Shown here piece by piece: positions 8,631 to 18,144 of a DNA stretch of 64,000 bases. The stretch spans positions 248,001 through 312,000 of the forward strand of contig NZ_FPAA01000001.1 of the NCBI RefSeq assembly GCF_900116235.1. Reading direction: 5' to 3'. Origin of the DNA: Marininema halotolerans. Its GTDB lineage: Bacteria > Bacillota > Bacilli > Thermoactinomycetales > DSM-45169. The stretch's first letter is position 1, and each line of letters begins with the position of its first letter. The notes under the pieces were generated by a model. It ran no database searches and was not told where the DNA came from. It saw only the letters and a list, made by a program, of their open reading frames with translations. The position numbers and the translations under genes are program-made.

Positions 8631-9077
8631 TTAATACCACAATGTCCCCTCTAACCGTGTGTTCGGTCCCCCTTGGCGAAAATAGATAAACACGCATCGC
8701 TTCCCTTTTCCTACTTCATGAAAGGGAAGCGAAAAATGAACAGACTTCCCCTTCGCTTTCACCACACGTTGAAAAAGTGGACGATATTTTTCATCATATA
8801 CCTCGGTTACTACTTCGGATGGTACTGCTTCGGAAGACAGCTTTCCTTCTAACCGGTTTCCCTGCTTCCCATTAAAGTAGAAGACTTTTCCTTGTTGCAA
8901 GGCATCATTTTTTCCTGGGATATATTCCACATTTGCAGAAAACCGCCAACATCTCGCATCCTTACAGGCCTGTTCCGATGTGATATACGCTGCAGATGCT
9001 GACAAAGGAAGGTTCATGCTAAAAAGGGCGATGATCCATGAAATCAGCCATCGATATTTTTTTCCGATTGGAGACAC
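8631..9077 (-). CDS. Secreted protein of unknown function
   Basis: A 148-aa protein with a clear Sec signal peptide: basic GKKYR, hydrophobic WLISWIIALFSM, and a likely cleavage after SASA. The mature part of about 120 residues looks beta-rich and has three cysteines (ACKDARCW and RCVFIYF). I do not recognise the family. The start is GTG at 9077 with GGGGTGG upstream; an alternative start cannot be excluded. It is a single gene between the DUF1963 terminator and the prfB terminator. Confidence 0.75.
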   Translation of the reverse strand: MSPIGKKYRWLISWIIALFSMNLPLSASAAYITSEQACKDARCWRFSANVEYIPGKNDALQQGKVFYFNGKQGNRLEGKLSSEAVPSEVVTEVYDEKYRPLFQRVVKAKGKSVHFSLPFHEVGKGKRCVFIYFRQGGPNTRLEGTLWY

Positions 9078-9174
9078 TTCCGGCCCACCCCTTTCACGAG
9101 ATCGTTGCTATTCTTCCCGTAAGAAGTTTTGGTTATCAATCATAAAATCCATTTAAGAATCCTTTTGTTTCAAT

Positions 9175-9222
9175 GAAAAATGCCCCCTTATTGCCATGAA
9201 TACATAGGCAACCAGGGGGCAT
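9175..9222 (-). terminator. Intrinsic terminator of prfB
   Basis: Arms ATGCCCCC / GGGGGCAT with an inner TTGCC / GGCAA pairing, then a T-run on the minus strand, 15 bases after the prfB stop. Confidence 0.85.
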
Positions 9223-9236
9223 CTCTTTATTTCACT

Positions 9237-10344
9237 TTATGAAACATCAATCATTTTTCTTAGGTACGCTTCGATAAAGGCATCCAGATCCCCATCGACA
9301 ACACCCTGCACGTTGCCTGACTCTACCGAAGTCCGATGATCTTTCACCATACTGTAAGGATGGAAAACATAAGAACGAATCTGGCTACCCCATCCAATAT
9401 CCGATTGTTCCCCCTGGATATCTTGTAGGTGTTGTTTCTTCTCTTCCAATTGCTTCTCTAACAATCGACCCTTTAGAATCTTCATCGCTCGTTCACGGTT
9501 TTTAATCTGGGAACGTTCAGACTGACAGGTAACCACCACACCGGTAGGAAGGTGTGTGATGCGCACAGCAGAATCTGTCGTATTCACGTGCTGTCCACCT
9601 GCACCACTCGAACGGTAGGTATCGATTTTTAAATCGTCCGTCCGTACATCAATTTCGACATCATCGTCAATCTCCGGAACCACATTGGCCGATACAAAGG
9701 AAGTATGGCGACGCCCGGAGGCATCGAAGGGAGAAATCCGCACCAATCGATGGACTCCCTTTTCGGCCTTCAAGTACCCATAGGCGTTGTGTCCTTTAAT
9801 GAGGAGGGTTACACTCTTTACACCCGCCTCATCTCCGGGTAAATAATCGAGCGTCTCTACTTTAAAGCCACGACGCTCTGCCCAGCGAGTATACATACGC
9901 AAGAGAATTTCAGCCCAGTCCTGAGATTCGGTACCTCCTGCTCCTGGGTGAAGTTCTAATATCGCATTGTTTTTATCATAGGGTTCAGAAAGAAGAAGGT
10001 TGAGTTCAAATACATCCAGTGTCTTCTTCAGTTCGTTAACCCCTTCTTCGGCTTCATCTAGCAATGTATCATCGTTCTCTTCTGCGATTAATTCCGCCAT
10101 AACAACCAAATCTTCGTGTCCGGCTTCTAACTCCTTCACACCTTGCACCTGTGCTTTTAACCGGTTGGATTCATCAATCACCTTTTGCGCATATGCCTGA
10201 TCATTCCAGAACGATGGATCTGTCATTTCTCGATCCAGTTCTTCTACCCGTTTTTCTTTGTTAGGGAGGTCAAAGAGACCCCCTGATATCCGCCAAACGC
10301 TTGGCTGTATTGGTAAGCTCTTGCCGTAACTCACTGATTAACAT
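9237..10344 (-). CDS. prfB: Peptide chain release factor 2, made by programmed +1 frameshift
   Basis: RF2 ends translation at UGA and UAA. The gene starts at the ATG at 10344 behind GAGAGGG and reads 24 codons to an in-frame TGA at 10270-10272. A +1 shift there enters the 344-codon main frame. The product shows the GGQ hydrolysis motif in [15 protein letters not shown] and the RF2 region [13 protein letters not shown]. Reading only the main open frame would give a false N-terminus. The total of about 368 aa is normal for RF2. It lies downstream of secA, with a terminator between, as in Bacillus. Confidence 0.96.
10269..10284 (-). promoter_or_regulatory. prfB programmed +1 frameshift site
   Basis: On the minus strand the sequence is AGGGGG TCT CTT TGA C: an internal Shine-Dalgarno-like AGGGGG three bases before the slippery CTT, then UGA and C. 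This is the standard autoregulatory element: low RF2 slows termination at the UGA and favours the shift. It differs from the E. coli site only at the codon between AGGGGG and CTT (TCT for TAT). Confidence 0.95.
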
Positions 10345-10403
10345 CTCTTACCCTCTCCTTGACATTCAATACGTACCACCGGAATCATATCAAACCCAAC
10401 CAT

Positions 10404-10433
10404 AAAACACCAGGGATCAACTGATCCCTGGTG
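10404..10433 (-). terminator. Intrinsic terminator of secA
   Basis: Perfect 12-base arms CACCAGGGATCA / TGATCCCTGGTG with two bases between, followed by TTTT on the minus strand, 14 bases after the secA stop. It separates secA from prfB, so prfB needs readthrough or a promoter in the 60 bases that follow. Confidence 0.8.
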
Positions 10434-10446
10434 AGACCTGATAAGG

Positions 10447-12999
10447 TCAGCCAGTTTTCACGGCTTTACCACAACAATGTTTATACTTTTTCCCGCTACC
10501 ACACGGGCAAGGCTCATTTCTCCCTACTTTATCCGATTTACGAATCGGCTCTTTTTTCGGAGCTTCAGCCTCACTACTGGGGGAACCGCCACCCGAAGTC
10601 GTTTGTTGGGTAGCCACTTCTTCTCGTTCGATCTCTTCATCCTCTTCAAACTCTGCCTTCATCACATAATGGACAACTTCTTCTTGGATTTCATGCACCA
10701 ACTCTTGGAACATTTCATGTCCCTCAAATTGATATTCACGCAAAGGATCATTTTGTCCATAGGCACGTAGATGAATTCCTTCACGCAACTGATCCATTGC
10801 ATCAATATGATCCATCCATTTTCGGTCGACCGTGCGAAGCATCACAACTTTAGAGAAATCCTCCATTCGCTCTGGACCTAATAATTCCTCCCGTGCCTTA
10901 AAGGCTTCTTCAAATTGCTCATAAATCTCAGTGACCAATTCTCCTTTTTCTAACCCTTCCAACTCATCCACATTAAGCTCTTCATCCTCATTAAAGAGGT
11001 TATTTCGCAGATAATCTGCAAGGGATTCCATATCCCACTCTTCTGGGAGGTCATCATCTGAGAGATGGGCATCGACCGTATGTTGCGTTAACCCTTTACC
11101 CATACCCAAAACAATTTCTCGCAGCTCTGCCAAATCACCCGTTAATACTTGCCGGCGTTGCCCATAGATAATCTCCCGTTGTTGATTGAGAACATCATCA
11201 TACTGCAATACCCAACGACGAGCATCAAAGTTGTTTCCTTCCACCCGTTTTTGCGCATTCGCAATCGCTGGAGTAATGCCTGGTCCCTCAATCGGAGTAT
11301 CTTCATCAATCTTCATATTCATAATCCGTGTTTGAAAGGATTCTGGTATAAAGCGACGGAGGAGATCATCCTCAAAGGACAGATAAAATTGGGAGGATCC
11401 TGGATCCCCTTGACGACCTGCCCGACCGCGAAGCTGGTTATCGATTCGACGACTTTCATGTCGCTCCGTCCCCATCACATGCAAGCCACCTAACTCATCC
11501 ACACCCTCACCAAGTACGATATCAGTCCCCCGGCCGGCCATATTGGTTGCAATCGTAACTGAACCACGTTGCCCAGCTTGAGAGATAATCTCCGCTTCCT
11601 TCGCATGGTTTTTCGCATTAAGAACCTGATGCGGGATGCCCCGCTTCTTCAGCAGTTTGGAAATCTGTTCTGATTTTTCAATGGAAACGGTACCGACGAG
11701 AAGCGGTTGCCCTGTCGCATGCCGCTTCACAATTTCATCCACGACCGATTGATGCTTCCCTTTTTCCGATTTGTAGATCACATCAGAATGATCCTTCCGC
11801 TGCATCTCTTTATTCGTAGGAATTTGGACAACATCCATGCCATAGATTTTACGGAATTCTTCTTCCTCCGTTTTTGCCGTCCCGGTCATCCCCGCCCGCT
11901 TATCATACAGACGAAAATAATTTTGCAGGGTAACCGTAGCCAACGTCATCGATTCTCGTTGCACTTGCAACCCTTCTTTTGCTTCAATCGCCTGGTGTAG
12001 ACCATCACTGTAACGACGACCTTGCATTAACCGACCCGTAAAGTCATCCACGATGACCACGCCATCTTCATTTACCACGTAATCATAATCCCGCTTCATA
12101 ATGACATGCGCCTTAAGCGCTTGCTGGATATGATGGTTTACGGTGATGTTTTTTGCATCAAAGAGGTTTTCCACACCGAGGAAGGTCTCTACTTTATCGG
12201 CACCCTTCTCCGTAAGCGTAACACTCTTGGTCTTAATATCGACGGTATAATCCTCTTCCTCTTTCAAACGGCTGACTACCTTATCGGCTGCATAATAGAG
12301 GTCGGTGGCTTTATTGGCTTGCCCACTAATAATGAGGGGAGTTCTCGCTTCATCGATTAAGATACTGTCCACTTCATCAATGAGGGCAAAGGAGAGTTTT
12401 CGCTGGGCAATTTGTTCAGGATAAAGCACCATATTGTCCCGTAAATAATCAAAACCAAATTCATTATTTGTTCCAAAGGTAATATCCGCTTGATAAGCCT
12501 CGCGCTTTTCTTCACTAGAGAGATCAGGTAAATTTAATCCCACGGTCAAGCCAAGGAATTGAAAAACCTGACCCATCCATTCTTTATCCCGACGAGCCAA
12601 GTAATCGTTGACGGTAACAACATGCACTCCTTCACCAGACAATGCATTTAGATAAGCCGGCAACGTTGAAACCAAGGTTTTCCCTTCCCCAGTCTTCATC
12701 TCTGCAATGTCTCCATTGTGTAGAACAATTCCACCAACCAATTGGACATAGAAATGACGCATTTCCAAAACACGTTTTGCTGCCTCACGTACAACCGCAA
12801 AGGCTTCGGGCAGAAGATCATCCAAGGTTTCGCCATCAGCAAAACGCTTTTTAAATTCTTCAGTTTTCTCACGTAGTTGTTCATCGGTGAGAGGTGAAAT
12901 GTCTGTTTCCAATTCCTCGATGTGATCGGCAATTCGATAACACCGCTTTAATTCTCGTTCATTCGCATTAGGCAATATTTTTCGTAATAAATTTAACAT
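10447..12999 (-). CDS. secA: Preprotein translocase ATPase SecA
   Basis: SecA drives secretory proteins through SecYEG using ATP. The 850-aa protein has Walker A at about residues 101-108 (MKTGEGKT), the DEVD-type Walker B in [18 protein letters not shown], the helicase motif [13 protein letters not shown], and a C-terminal zinc-binding SEC-C tail ([16 protein letters not shown]) that binds SecB or ribosomes. Length and domains are normal for the main SecA. It lies between hpf and prfB, the usual Bacillales order, and has its own terminator. Confidence 0.98.
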   Translation of the reverse strand: MLNLLRKILPNANERELKRCYRIADHIEELETDISPLTDEQLREKTEEFKKRFADGETLDDLLPEAFAVVREAAKRVLEMRHFYVQLVGGIVLHNGDIAEMKTGEGKTLVSTLPAYLNALSGEGVHVVTVNDYLARRDKEWMGQVFQFLGLTVGLNLPDLSSEEKREAYQADITFGTNNEFGFDYLRDNMVLYPEQIAQRKLSFALIDEVDSILIDEARTPLIISGQANKATDLYYAADKVVSRLKEEEDYTVDIKTKSVTLTEKGADKVETFLGVENLFDAKNITVNHHIQQALKAHVIMKRDYDYVVNEDGVVIVDDFTGRLMQGRRYSDGLHQAIEAKEGLQVQRESMTLATVTLQNYFRLYDKRAGMTGTAKTEEEEFRKIYGMDVVQIPTNKEMQRKDHSDVIYKSEKGKHQSVVDEIVKRHATGQPLLVGTVSIEKSEQISKLLKKRGIPHQVLNAKNHAKEAEIISQAGQRGSVTIATNMAGRGTDIVLGEGVDELGGLHVMGTERHESRRIDNQLRGRAGRQGDPGSSQFYLSFEDDLLRRFIPESFQTRIMNMKIDEDTPIEGPGITPAIANAQKRVEGNNFDARRWVLQYDDVLNQQREIIYGQRRQVLTGDLAELREIVLGMGKGLTQHTVDAHLSDDDLPEEWDMESLADYLRNNLFNEDEELNVDELEGLEKGELVTEIYEQFEEAFKAREELLGPERMEDFSKVVMLRTVDRKWMDHIDAMDQLREGIHLRAYGQNDPLREYQFEGHEMFQELVHEIQEEVVHYVMKAEFEEDEEIEREEVATQQTTSGGGSPSSEAEAPKKEPIRKSDKVGRNEPCPCGSGKKYKHCCGKAVKTG

Positions 13000-13159
13000 C
13001 AGCCGTCATCCCTTTCATGAGGCTCAGGTACTCATCTTAACACCCATTAGGGCATGTTTGAATTCATTTCCGAATGGATGTCCGAATGGAAGATACTATC
13101 TATTAGTTTAACAAAAAAAGGACCTCATTTTCATCTTTTCACAAAAGGTTAATCAACCA

Positions 13160-13197
13160 CACCAAAAAGTAGCGGCCACAGCCGCTACTTTTTGGTG
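13160..13197 (-). terminator. Terminator after hpf
   Basis: Perfect 17-base arms (CACCAAAAAGTAGCGGC and complement) with a four-base loop, 16 bases after the hpf stop. The T-rich stretch is inside the 3' arm. Confidence 0.75.
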
Positions 13198-13212
13198 AAA
13201 AAGCCGCCGATC

Positions 13213-13770
13213 TCATTCCGGTTCGATGAGACCATATCGGCCATCATTCCGTTTGTAAACCACATTCACCTGATCCGTAATTGCATTTGAGAAGACAAAG
13301 AAGTTATGACCCAGCATATCCATCTGCATGATCGCCTCTTCCATGTCCATCGGTTTTAAATTAAAGCGCTTCGTACGCACGACTTGAAACTCATTATCCT
13401 CTTCCTCATCGAGTGTCGCTGTCTGCGCTTCAGGGGATGACCCATTTTCAAAACTACGAAGTGTGCTATCTTGCCGGAACTTCCGGTTGACCTTCGTCTT
13501 ATATTTACGGATTTGGCGTTCCAATTTCTCAAGCACCTTATCAATCGATGCATACATATTCTCAGAAGCCTCTTCCGCACGAACCAAAACACCTGGAAAA
13601 GGTACAGTCACTTCCACTTTGTGTTCGTCTTTGAATACACTCATCGAAACGAATGCCTCTGTTGTTTGGGTGGAGTCAAAGTACTTCTCCATCCGGCTCA
13701 GTTTCTTTTCGACATACTCACGGAGAGCATCAGTCAACTCAATGTTGTTCCCACGCACATTATATTTCAT
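13213..13770 (-). CDS. hpf: Ribosome hibernation promoting factor, long form
   Basis: Long HPF pairs 70S ribosomes into inactive 100S dimers in stationary phase and stress. The 185-aa product has the N-terminal S30AE/YfiA domain (MKYNVRGNNIELTDALREYV, residues 1-100) and the C-terminal dimerisation domain (RTKRFNLKPMDMEEAIMQMD to the end), joined by an acidic linker. It lies upstream of secA as in Bacillus (yvyD-secA). GAGGAGG lies about 12 bases before the ATG. Confidence 0.95.
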   Translation of the reverse strand: MKYNVRGNNIELTDALREYVEKKLSRMEKYFDSTQTTEAFVSMSVFKDEHKVEVTVPFPGVLVRAEEASENMYASIDKVLEKLERQIRKYKTKVNRKFRQDSTLRSFENGSSPEAQTATLDEEEDNEFQVVRTKRFNLKPMDMEEAIMQMDMLGHNFFVFSNAITDQVNVVYKRNDGRYGLIEPE

Positions 13771-13927
13771 TAAGCGATTCCCCCTCCTCGCTTTCTACTG
13801 TATGTATTCCCGTTTTTTCAGAAACATACCTCCCTTTTTGAACGAAATTTAAACAGAAATTTATGCCAATCGACACGATTCCGACAAATGGCGACAAACA
13901 AAGGGTAGCGCGTGCGTCCAAAACCAA

Positions 13928-13955
13928 AACCCCCCTAGTTCTCACCAGAGGGGTT
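13928..13955 (-). terminator. Terminator of the cold-shock gene
   Basis: AACCCC at 13950-13955 (minus strand) pairs with GGGGTT near 13928, followed by TTGGTTTTGG on the minus strand, shortly after the cold-shock stop codon. Confidence 0.65.
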
Positions 13956-13970
13956 GAAATCGATGTTAGA

Positions 13971-14171
13971 TTATAGGGCCTTCGTTACATTAGAAGCTTG
14001 GGGTCCACGCGGTCCGTCTACGATTTCAAAATCTACGCTTTGACCTTCATCAAGCGATTTAAATCCTTCTTCTTGGATGGCAGAATAGTGTACGAATACG
14101 TCTTCGCCACCATCACGCTCGATAAAACCATAACCTTTTTCCGCGTTGAACCATTTAACTTTGCCCAGCAT
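13971..14171 (-). CDS. Cold-shock protein (CspA/CspB family)
   Basis: The 66-aa single OB-fold protein starts [20 protein letters not shown] and carries both RNA-binding motifs, KGYGFIE (RNP1) and DVFVHYSAI (RNP2). It binds single-stranded RNA and DNA as a chaperone in cold and growth adaptation. The ATG at 14171 is preceded by AAGGGA; upstream in-frame codons are leader. A SigA promoter lies 60-95 bases before the start, giving a 5' leader of about 60 bases, which in this family can fold in a temperature-dependent way. Confidence 0.95.
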   Translation of the reverse strand: MLGKVKWFNAEKGYGFIERDGGEDVFVHYSAIQEEGFKSLDEGQSVDFEIVDGPRGPQASNVTKAL

Positions 14172-14237
14172 AAGAACAATCCCTTCATAATGTGATGCAC
14201 ATGTAAAAGAGTATGTAGCCCTTCTCCATGCCACTAC

Positions 14238-14267
14238 ACTATAGCACCCGTCTTCAGGGAAAGTCAA
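14238..14267 (-). promoter_or_regulatory. SigA-type promoter of the cold-shock gene
   Basis: Minus strand TTGACT (14262-14267), an 18-base spacer, TATAGT (14238-14243). It is close to consensus and correctly oriented, with no other gene start nearby. Confidence 0.65.
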
Positions 14268-14297
14268 GGAAAAAACACTTTAATTGGAGATTTTTTC

Positions 14298-15020
14298 TCA
14301 GAGAACTTTACCCAGAAATGACCGAGTTCTCTCTTTTTTGGGATGAGAAAACAATTGTTCAGGTGAACCCTCTTCTTCAATGATTCCTTCATCCATAAAC
14401 AATACGCGATCACATACTTCCCGAGCAAATCCCATCTCATGCGTTACCACTACCATGGTCATTCCTTCCTTTGCTAGCGCCTTCATTACTGCTAGCACCT
14501 CGCCAATCATCTCCGGATCCAATGCCGATGTCGGTTCATCAAAGAGCATCACCTTCGGATCCATCGCTAACGCACGCGCAATGGCAACCCTTTGCATCTG
14601 TCCACCTGAAAGTTGACTTGGCCAACTATTTGCCTTTTCCCGTAATCCCACTTTTTCAAGCAAGGCATATGCCTTTTCTTCAGCTTTGTCTCGCTTCCAT
14701 TTACGAACCTCCATCGGGGCCAGAGCAATATTATCAATGACCCGCTTATGAGGAAAGAGGTTAAATTGTTGAAAAACCATCCCCATCTCTGTTCGCACCT
14801 TATTCATATCGGTATGTGTGCTGGTTAAATCCTGTCCATCAACCATCACTTTTCCAGCAGACACTTCTTCTAATAGGTTCATACAGCGTAACAAGGTGCT
14901 TTTCCCTGAACCACTGGGACCAATAATGGAGACAACTTCTTTTTTGCGAATCTGAAGGTCAATCCCCTTGAGCACTTCTAGCTTACCAAATCGCTTGTGT
15001 AATCCTTCAATTTGTATCAT
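14298..15020 (-). CDS. Polar amino-acid ABC transporter, ATP-binding protein (GlnQ-like)
   Basis: The 240-aa ATPase has Walker [10 protein letters not shown] (about residues 34-42), Q-loop [10 protein letters not shown], signature [10 protein letters not shown], Walker [14 protein letters not shown] and the H-loop VTHEMGF. These are diagnostic of the polar amino-acid (GlnQ/HisP) family. It powers uptake together with the permease, whose gene overlaps it by 14 bases, and the lipoprotein receptor. Substrate could be glutamine, arginine, cystine or related amino acids; the sequence alone does not decide. Confidence 0.93.
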   Translation of the reverse strand: MIQIEGLHKRFGKLEVLKGIDLQIRKKEVVSIIGPSGSGKSTLLRCMNLLEEVSAGKVMVDGQDLTSTHTDMNKVRTEMGMVFQQFNLFPHKRVIDNIALAPMEVRKWKRDKAEEKAYALLEKVGLREKANSWPSQLSGGQMQRVAIARALAMDPKVMLFDEPTSALDPEMIGEVLAVMKALAKEGMTMVVVTHEMGFAREVCDRVLFMDEGIIEEEGSPEQLFSHPKKERTRSFLGKVL

Positions 15021-15699
15021 CTAGGTTACCTTCTCCTTCGGTGCTATACCGTTTTTCTAACCAGAAAACGACCCTCGACAACAGGTAGGTAAGGATAAAA
15101 TAAAGCACACCGGCTGTGATATAAGGTACCCATCTCTCCCACGTCACCTTGGCAGTGGTTTGTGCAGCATAAATCAGATCATTGACCGCAATCACACTGA
15201 CAAGGGATGAATCCTTAAGCAACGCGATAAATTCATTCCCAAGGGGAGGAAGCATACGTTTAAAGGCTTGCGGCAAAATAATATGGCGCATCGCTTGTGT
15301 ATGCGACATTCCTAGAGAACGTGCCGCTTCCATTTGACCTTTTTCGACCGATTGTATACCCCCGCGGAAAATTTCCGCAATGTAGGCACCTGCGTTTAAA
15401 GAAAGGGCAACAAAACCCGATAAGATTGCATCTGGACTACTTAATCCAAAAACCTTCGCTACCTCTGGCAGAACAGCAAAGTGAATAAATAGGATCTGTA
15501 ATAAGAGAGGCGTTCCTCGAAAAATATCGATATACAATTTTGCCGGGAAATAAAGGACTAACTTCTTCGATAACCGCATCAACCCCAATGACAACCCAAT
15601 CACGAGACCCGTCAATACTGCCCCAATTGTTAATATGGTTGTATAAAATAGCCCTCGGATGAACAAATCCTTATACTCCACGATGACAGACCAATCCAT
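15007..15699 (-). CDS. Polar amino-acid ABC transporter, permease (GlnP-like)
   Basis: The 230-aa membrane protein has about five transmembrane segments. It begins with the HisM/GlnP-type region [20 protein letters not shown] and has the cytoplasmic EAA loop [22 protein letters not shown], which docks the ATPase. Its stop codon lies inside the start of the ATPase gene, indicating coupled translation. A 266-base gap holding a terminator hairpin and DnaA-box-like sites separates it from the receptor gene upstream, so receptor and membrane components may be expressed at different levels. Confidence 0.93.
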   Translation of the reverse strand: MDWSVIVEYKDLFIRGLFYTTILTIGAVLTGLVIGLSLGLMRLSKKLVLYFPAKLYIDIFRGTPLLLQILFIHFAVLPEVAKVFGLSSPDAILSGFVALSLNAGAYIAEIFRGGIQSVEKGQMEAARSLGMSHTQAMRHIILPQAFKRMLPPLGNEFIALLKDSSLVSVIAVNDLIYAAQTTAKVTWERWVPYITAGVLYFILTYLLSRVVFWLEKRYSTEGEGNLDDTN

Positions 15700-15765
15700 G
15701 AGGCATCCCCTTTTCCTCAGATTAAAAATGGTGGATAGCAGTTTTTTCTTTCTCCAAATGTAAAC

Positions 15766-15795
15766 TTATGCACAGAGTTATCCACAGTATCCACA
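15766..15795 (+). promoter_or_regulatory. Cluster of three DnaA-box-like sites
   Basis: On the plus strand TTATGCACA (15766-15774), TTATCCACA (15778-15786, the perfect consensus box) and GTATCCACA (15787-15795) occur in tandem in the same direction, in the gap between the permease and receptor genes. The motifs are seen directly; DnaA binding is inference. Confidence 0.55.
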
Positions 15796-15922
15796 CTCCG
15801 AAGGAAGCCCTTCAATGCAAATGCAGATTTTGCAAACCGTGTGGTTGGATAGTAAACCGGTGTCATTCCCCTCCGATTTCTAGAATAGCTTGTCCTACTC
15901 TCACCCACTTCAATAAAGAGGG

Positions 15923-15959
15923 AATAATACAGGGAGTGCATCGCACTCCCTGTATTATT
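15923..15959 (-). terminator. Hairpin after the amino-acid receptor gene
   Basis: Perfect 17-base arms AATAATACAGGGAGTGC and complement with a three-base loop, seven bases after the receptor stop. With AT-rich ends it is a likely terminator, perhaps partial, raising receptor over permease output. Confidence 0.7.
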
Positions 15960-15965
15960 GGAGAA

Positions 15966-16736
15966 TCACTTCTTCTCTCCGAAATATTGGGTGTAAATTT
16001 CATCATAGGTACCATTACTCTGGATTTTCTTTAAGCCTGCATTAATTTTATCTAGCAATTCCTTATTGCCTTTTTTAACAATGATTCCGTAATACTCGGG
16101 CTCAAACGATGGATCCTCCACCATTTGAAATTGATTCTTCATCCGATTCTTCAAGTAATCCTTAACCACTCCATCATCGGCTACGACTGCATCAACACGT
16201 CCATTATATAAATCATCAATAGCCCCTGGAGTATCCTCATACCCCTTCAGCCCCTGATAGGTTTTCCCAAAGGTTTTTTGAACGACGGCTTCACCTGTCG
16301 TACCCGATTGGACACCAATTTTTTTTCCTTTAAGCTCTTTCAACCGTTTTATCTTGGATGATTTGGGCAAGAGAATGGTTTGTTTAGCATCAAAGTAAGG
16401 TTTTGAAAAATCGAATTTCTTTTGCCGCTCAGGATTGATCGTCATGGCTGAAATACCTGCGTCCACTTTGCCACGCTTCACTGCTTCAAATAACGGATCC
16501 CAACCCGTGTGCTGAACATGAACTTTTAACCCTTCAGCCTTTGCAATGGCTTTTATAATGTCCACATCAAAGCCTGTGATTTCCCCGTTACCCTTTTGTT
16601 TTTCAAAGGGGGGGTAGGCTGCATCCGTTCCGATTTCCAATACATCCTTTGATCCACCATCATTGGACTGCCCACAACCAGAGATCAGTGTGACCATGAG
16701 TAGTAAGGGAAGCCATAGTAACCGACGTTTTTTCAT
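15966..16736 (-). CDS. Amino-acid ABC transporter, substrate-binding lipoprotein
   Basis: A family-3 solute-binding protein of 256 aa. The lipobox LISGC follows a basic, hydrophobic leader (MKKRRLLWLPLLLMVT), so it is anchored to the outer membrane face by lipid. Ligand motifs include IGTDAAYPPFE, GFDVDIIKAIAK, GISAMTI and IGVQSGTTGEA. The methionine start is preferred over a frame reaching 16775 because AAGGAGG lies just upstream. It is the first gene of the transporter group, with an inverted repeat upstream that may be an operator. Confidence 0.93.
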   Translation of the reverse strand: MKKRRLLWLPLLLMVTLISGCGQSNDGGSKDVLEIGTDAAYPPFEKQKGNGEITGFDVDIIKAIAKAEGLKVHVQHTGWDPLFEAVKRGKVDAGISAMTINPERQKKFDFSKPYFDAKQTILLPKSSKIKRLKELKGKKIGVQSGTTGEAVVQKTFGKTYQGLKGYEDTPGAIDDLYNGRVDAVVADDGVVKDYLKNRMKNQFQMVEDPSFEPEYYGIIVKKGNKELLDKINAGLKKIQSNGTYDEIYTQYFGEKK

Positions 16737-16816
16737 GGGTAACGCCTCCTTGACAGGTAGAGTGATTCGAAACATTCTGTGTTCAACCTCACTAATTAGG
16801 CTTTCTTTTCCTCATC

Positions 16817-16846
16817 ATGATCATTGAATCGTACAACAATGATCAT
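16817..16846. promoter_or_regulatory. Inverted repeat upstream of the amino-acid receptor gene
   Basis: ATGATCATTG and CAATGATCAT are perfect 10-base arms separated by 10 bases, about 80 bases before the receptor start. Its symmetry suits a dimeric regulator; the regulator is unknown. Confidence 0.45.
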
Positions 16847-16977
16847 CCGTTTACCCTCTTACCAATATCCTCCTAAACCTGTTCTTTGATTGAATGTTTG
16901 GATAGCAGTCCATTTTTTTAATTTTCGTTTACAGGTGGTTTCTTGTCAACCAAAAAACGCCCCCATCTTCTGACAAC

Positions 16978-17004
16978 AAAAAAACCGCCTATGGAGTAGG
17001 CGGT
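16978..17004 (-). terminator. Intrinsic terminator of the HU gene
   Basis: ACCGCCTA / TAGGCGGT arms with a five-base loop and a T-run on the minus strand, ten bases after the HU stop. Confidence 0.85.
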
Positions 17005-17013
17005 AATAAAGGC

Positions 17014-17292
17014 TTAATTGACAGCTTCTTTTAATTGTTTGCCAGGCTTAAATGCTGGGACTTTGCTCGCTTCAATTTGAATGGCTTCTCCCGTTTGTGG
17101 GTTACGTCCGGTTCTAGCCGCCCGTTCCCTTACTTCAAAATTTCCAAATCCGATCAGCGAGACTTTCTCTCCTTGGCGTAATGCCTCAGAAATGCTATCC
17201 AAAACGGCTTCCACCAATAGCGTTGTCTCTTTCTTTGTCTTTCCCATCGATTCTGCAACCTGATCGATCAATTCCGCTTTATTCAACGACAT
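17014..17292 (-). CDS. hup: DNA-binding protein HU
   Basis: HU is the main bacterial nucleoid protein and bends DNA as a dimer. The 92-aa product shows the family pattern [35 protein letters not shown] and the DNA-contacting arm ending [10 protein letters not shown], then [11 protein letters not shown]. Length is normal. It stands alone with its own terminator. Confidence 0.96.
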   Translation of the reverse strand: MSLNKAELIDQVAESMGKTKKETTLLVEAVLDSISEALRQGEKVSLIGFGNFEVRERAARTGRNPQTGEAIQIEASKVPAFKPGKQLKEAVN

Positions 17293-17436
17293 ACACTCCT
17301 TTTCCGTAAATGGTAGTTTAGGAGAACTCTAATTTCATTTCTTCCCTAATAACCGCGCACCTATACCTTTTTTATTGCCTTTTCATTCGCCTCTCCCTCT
17401 ATCTGAACTAGCAATCTTCAGGATTGAACTTCCCCA

Positions 17437-18144
17437 TTAACGCGCCAGGGTCAATGAGTACACCTTGTTCGCTCCAGCCTTTTTCAAGGTCCTCGCACAT
17501 TCTAGTAAAGTCGCACCCGTCGTATAAACATCGTCAATCAAAAGCCAATGCTTTGATCGGACATGACGCTCCAATCCCTCTTTTAATACAATCGCACCCA
17601 CCAGTGTTTGTTGGCGTGCTCGCTTCCCCCGACTACTTTGGGCAGGGGTCTCAATCACCCGCTCCAGACAATGAGCCAAGGGAAGCGAGACACGCTTTGC
17701 AATCTCCTGTGCAAGCATCTCTGCTTGATTAAACCCCCGCTCAAATAGACGAGTCGAATGGAGAGGAACAAATGTAATGCTATCCACACACCATCGTGCC
17801 TCTAAAAGGGTATGGACCATCATTTCAGCCAAGGGTGGAGCTAAACTTACCTGACCTTGGTACTTCAATCGATGAATACACGCTCGTGAGTATGTAAGAT
17901 AGGAGAGGCTACTTCGATTAGCTGTAAGGGGAGGATTAGTTAATTTCTTGCAATCCCAACACAACTCGCTGACCAACTGTGCTCGTCCGCAGCGGGGACA
18001 AATTGTTCCCTGAATAGGAGCCAAGCGCTCGATACACGGCGAACAGACCCTTCGCCAAATGGGTGCCCACGCGGGGGCGGAATGAGGAGAATCACATAGG
18101 CGACATTTCGGGGTATGAAACAGGGTTTCCCACCAGCTTCTCAC
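17437..18144 (-). CDS. comFC: Competence protein ComFC, phosphoribosyltransferase-like
   Basis: The 235-aa protein has an N-terminal zinc-ribbon region with paired cysteines (CRLCDS, CSPC, CPRCG, CWDC) and a C-terminal type-I phosphoribosyltransferase fold with the PRPP loop LLIDDVYTTGATL. ComFC works with ComFA in handling incoming single-stranded DNA during transformation. It starts at GTG, overlapping the comFA stop by four bases. The size is normal for the family. Confidence 0.93.
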   Translation of the reverse strand: MRSWWETLFHTPKCRLCDSPHSAPAWAPIWRRVCSPCIERLAPIQGTICPRCGRAQLVSELCWDCKKLTNPPLTANRSSLSYLTYSRACIHRLKYQGQVSLAPPLAEMMVHTLLEARWCVDSITFVPLHSTRLFERGFNQAEMLAQEIAKRVSLPLAHCLERVIETPAQSSRGKRARQQTLVGAIVLKEGLERHVRSKHWLLIDDVYTTGATLLECARTLKKAGANKVYSLTLAR

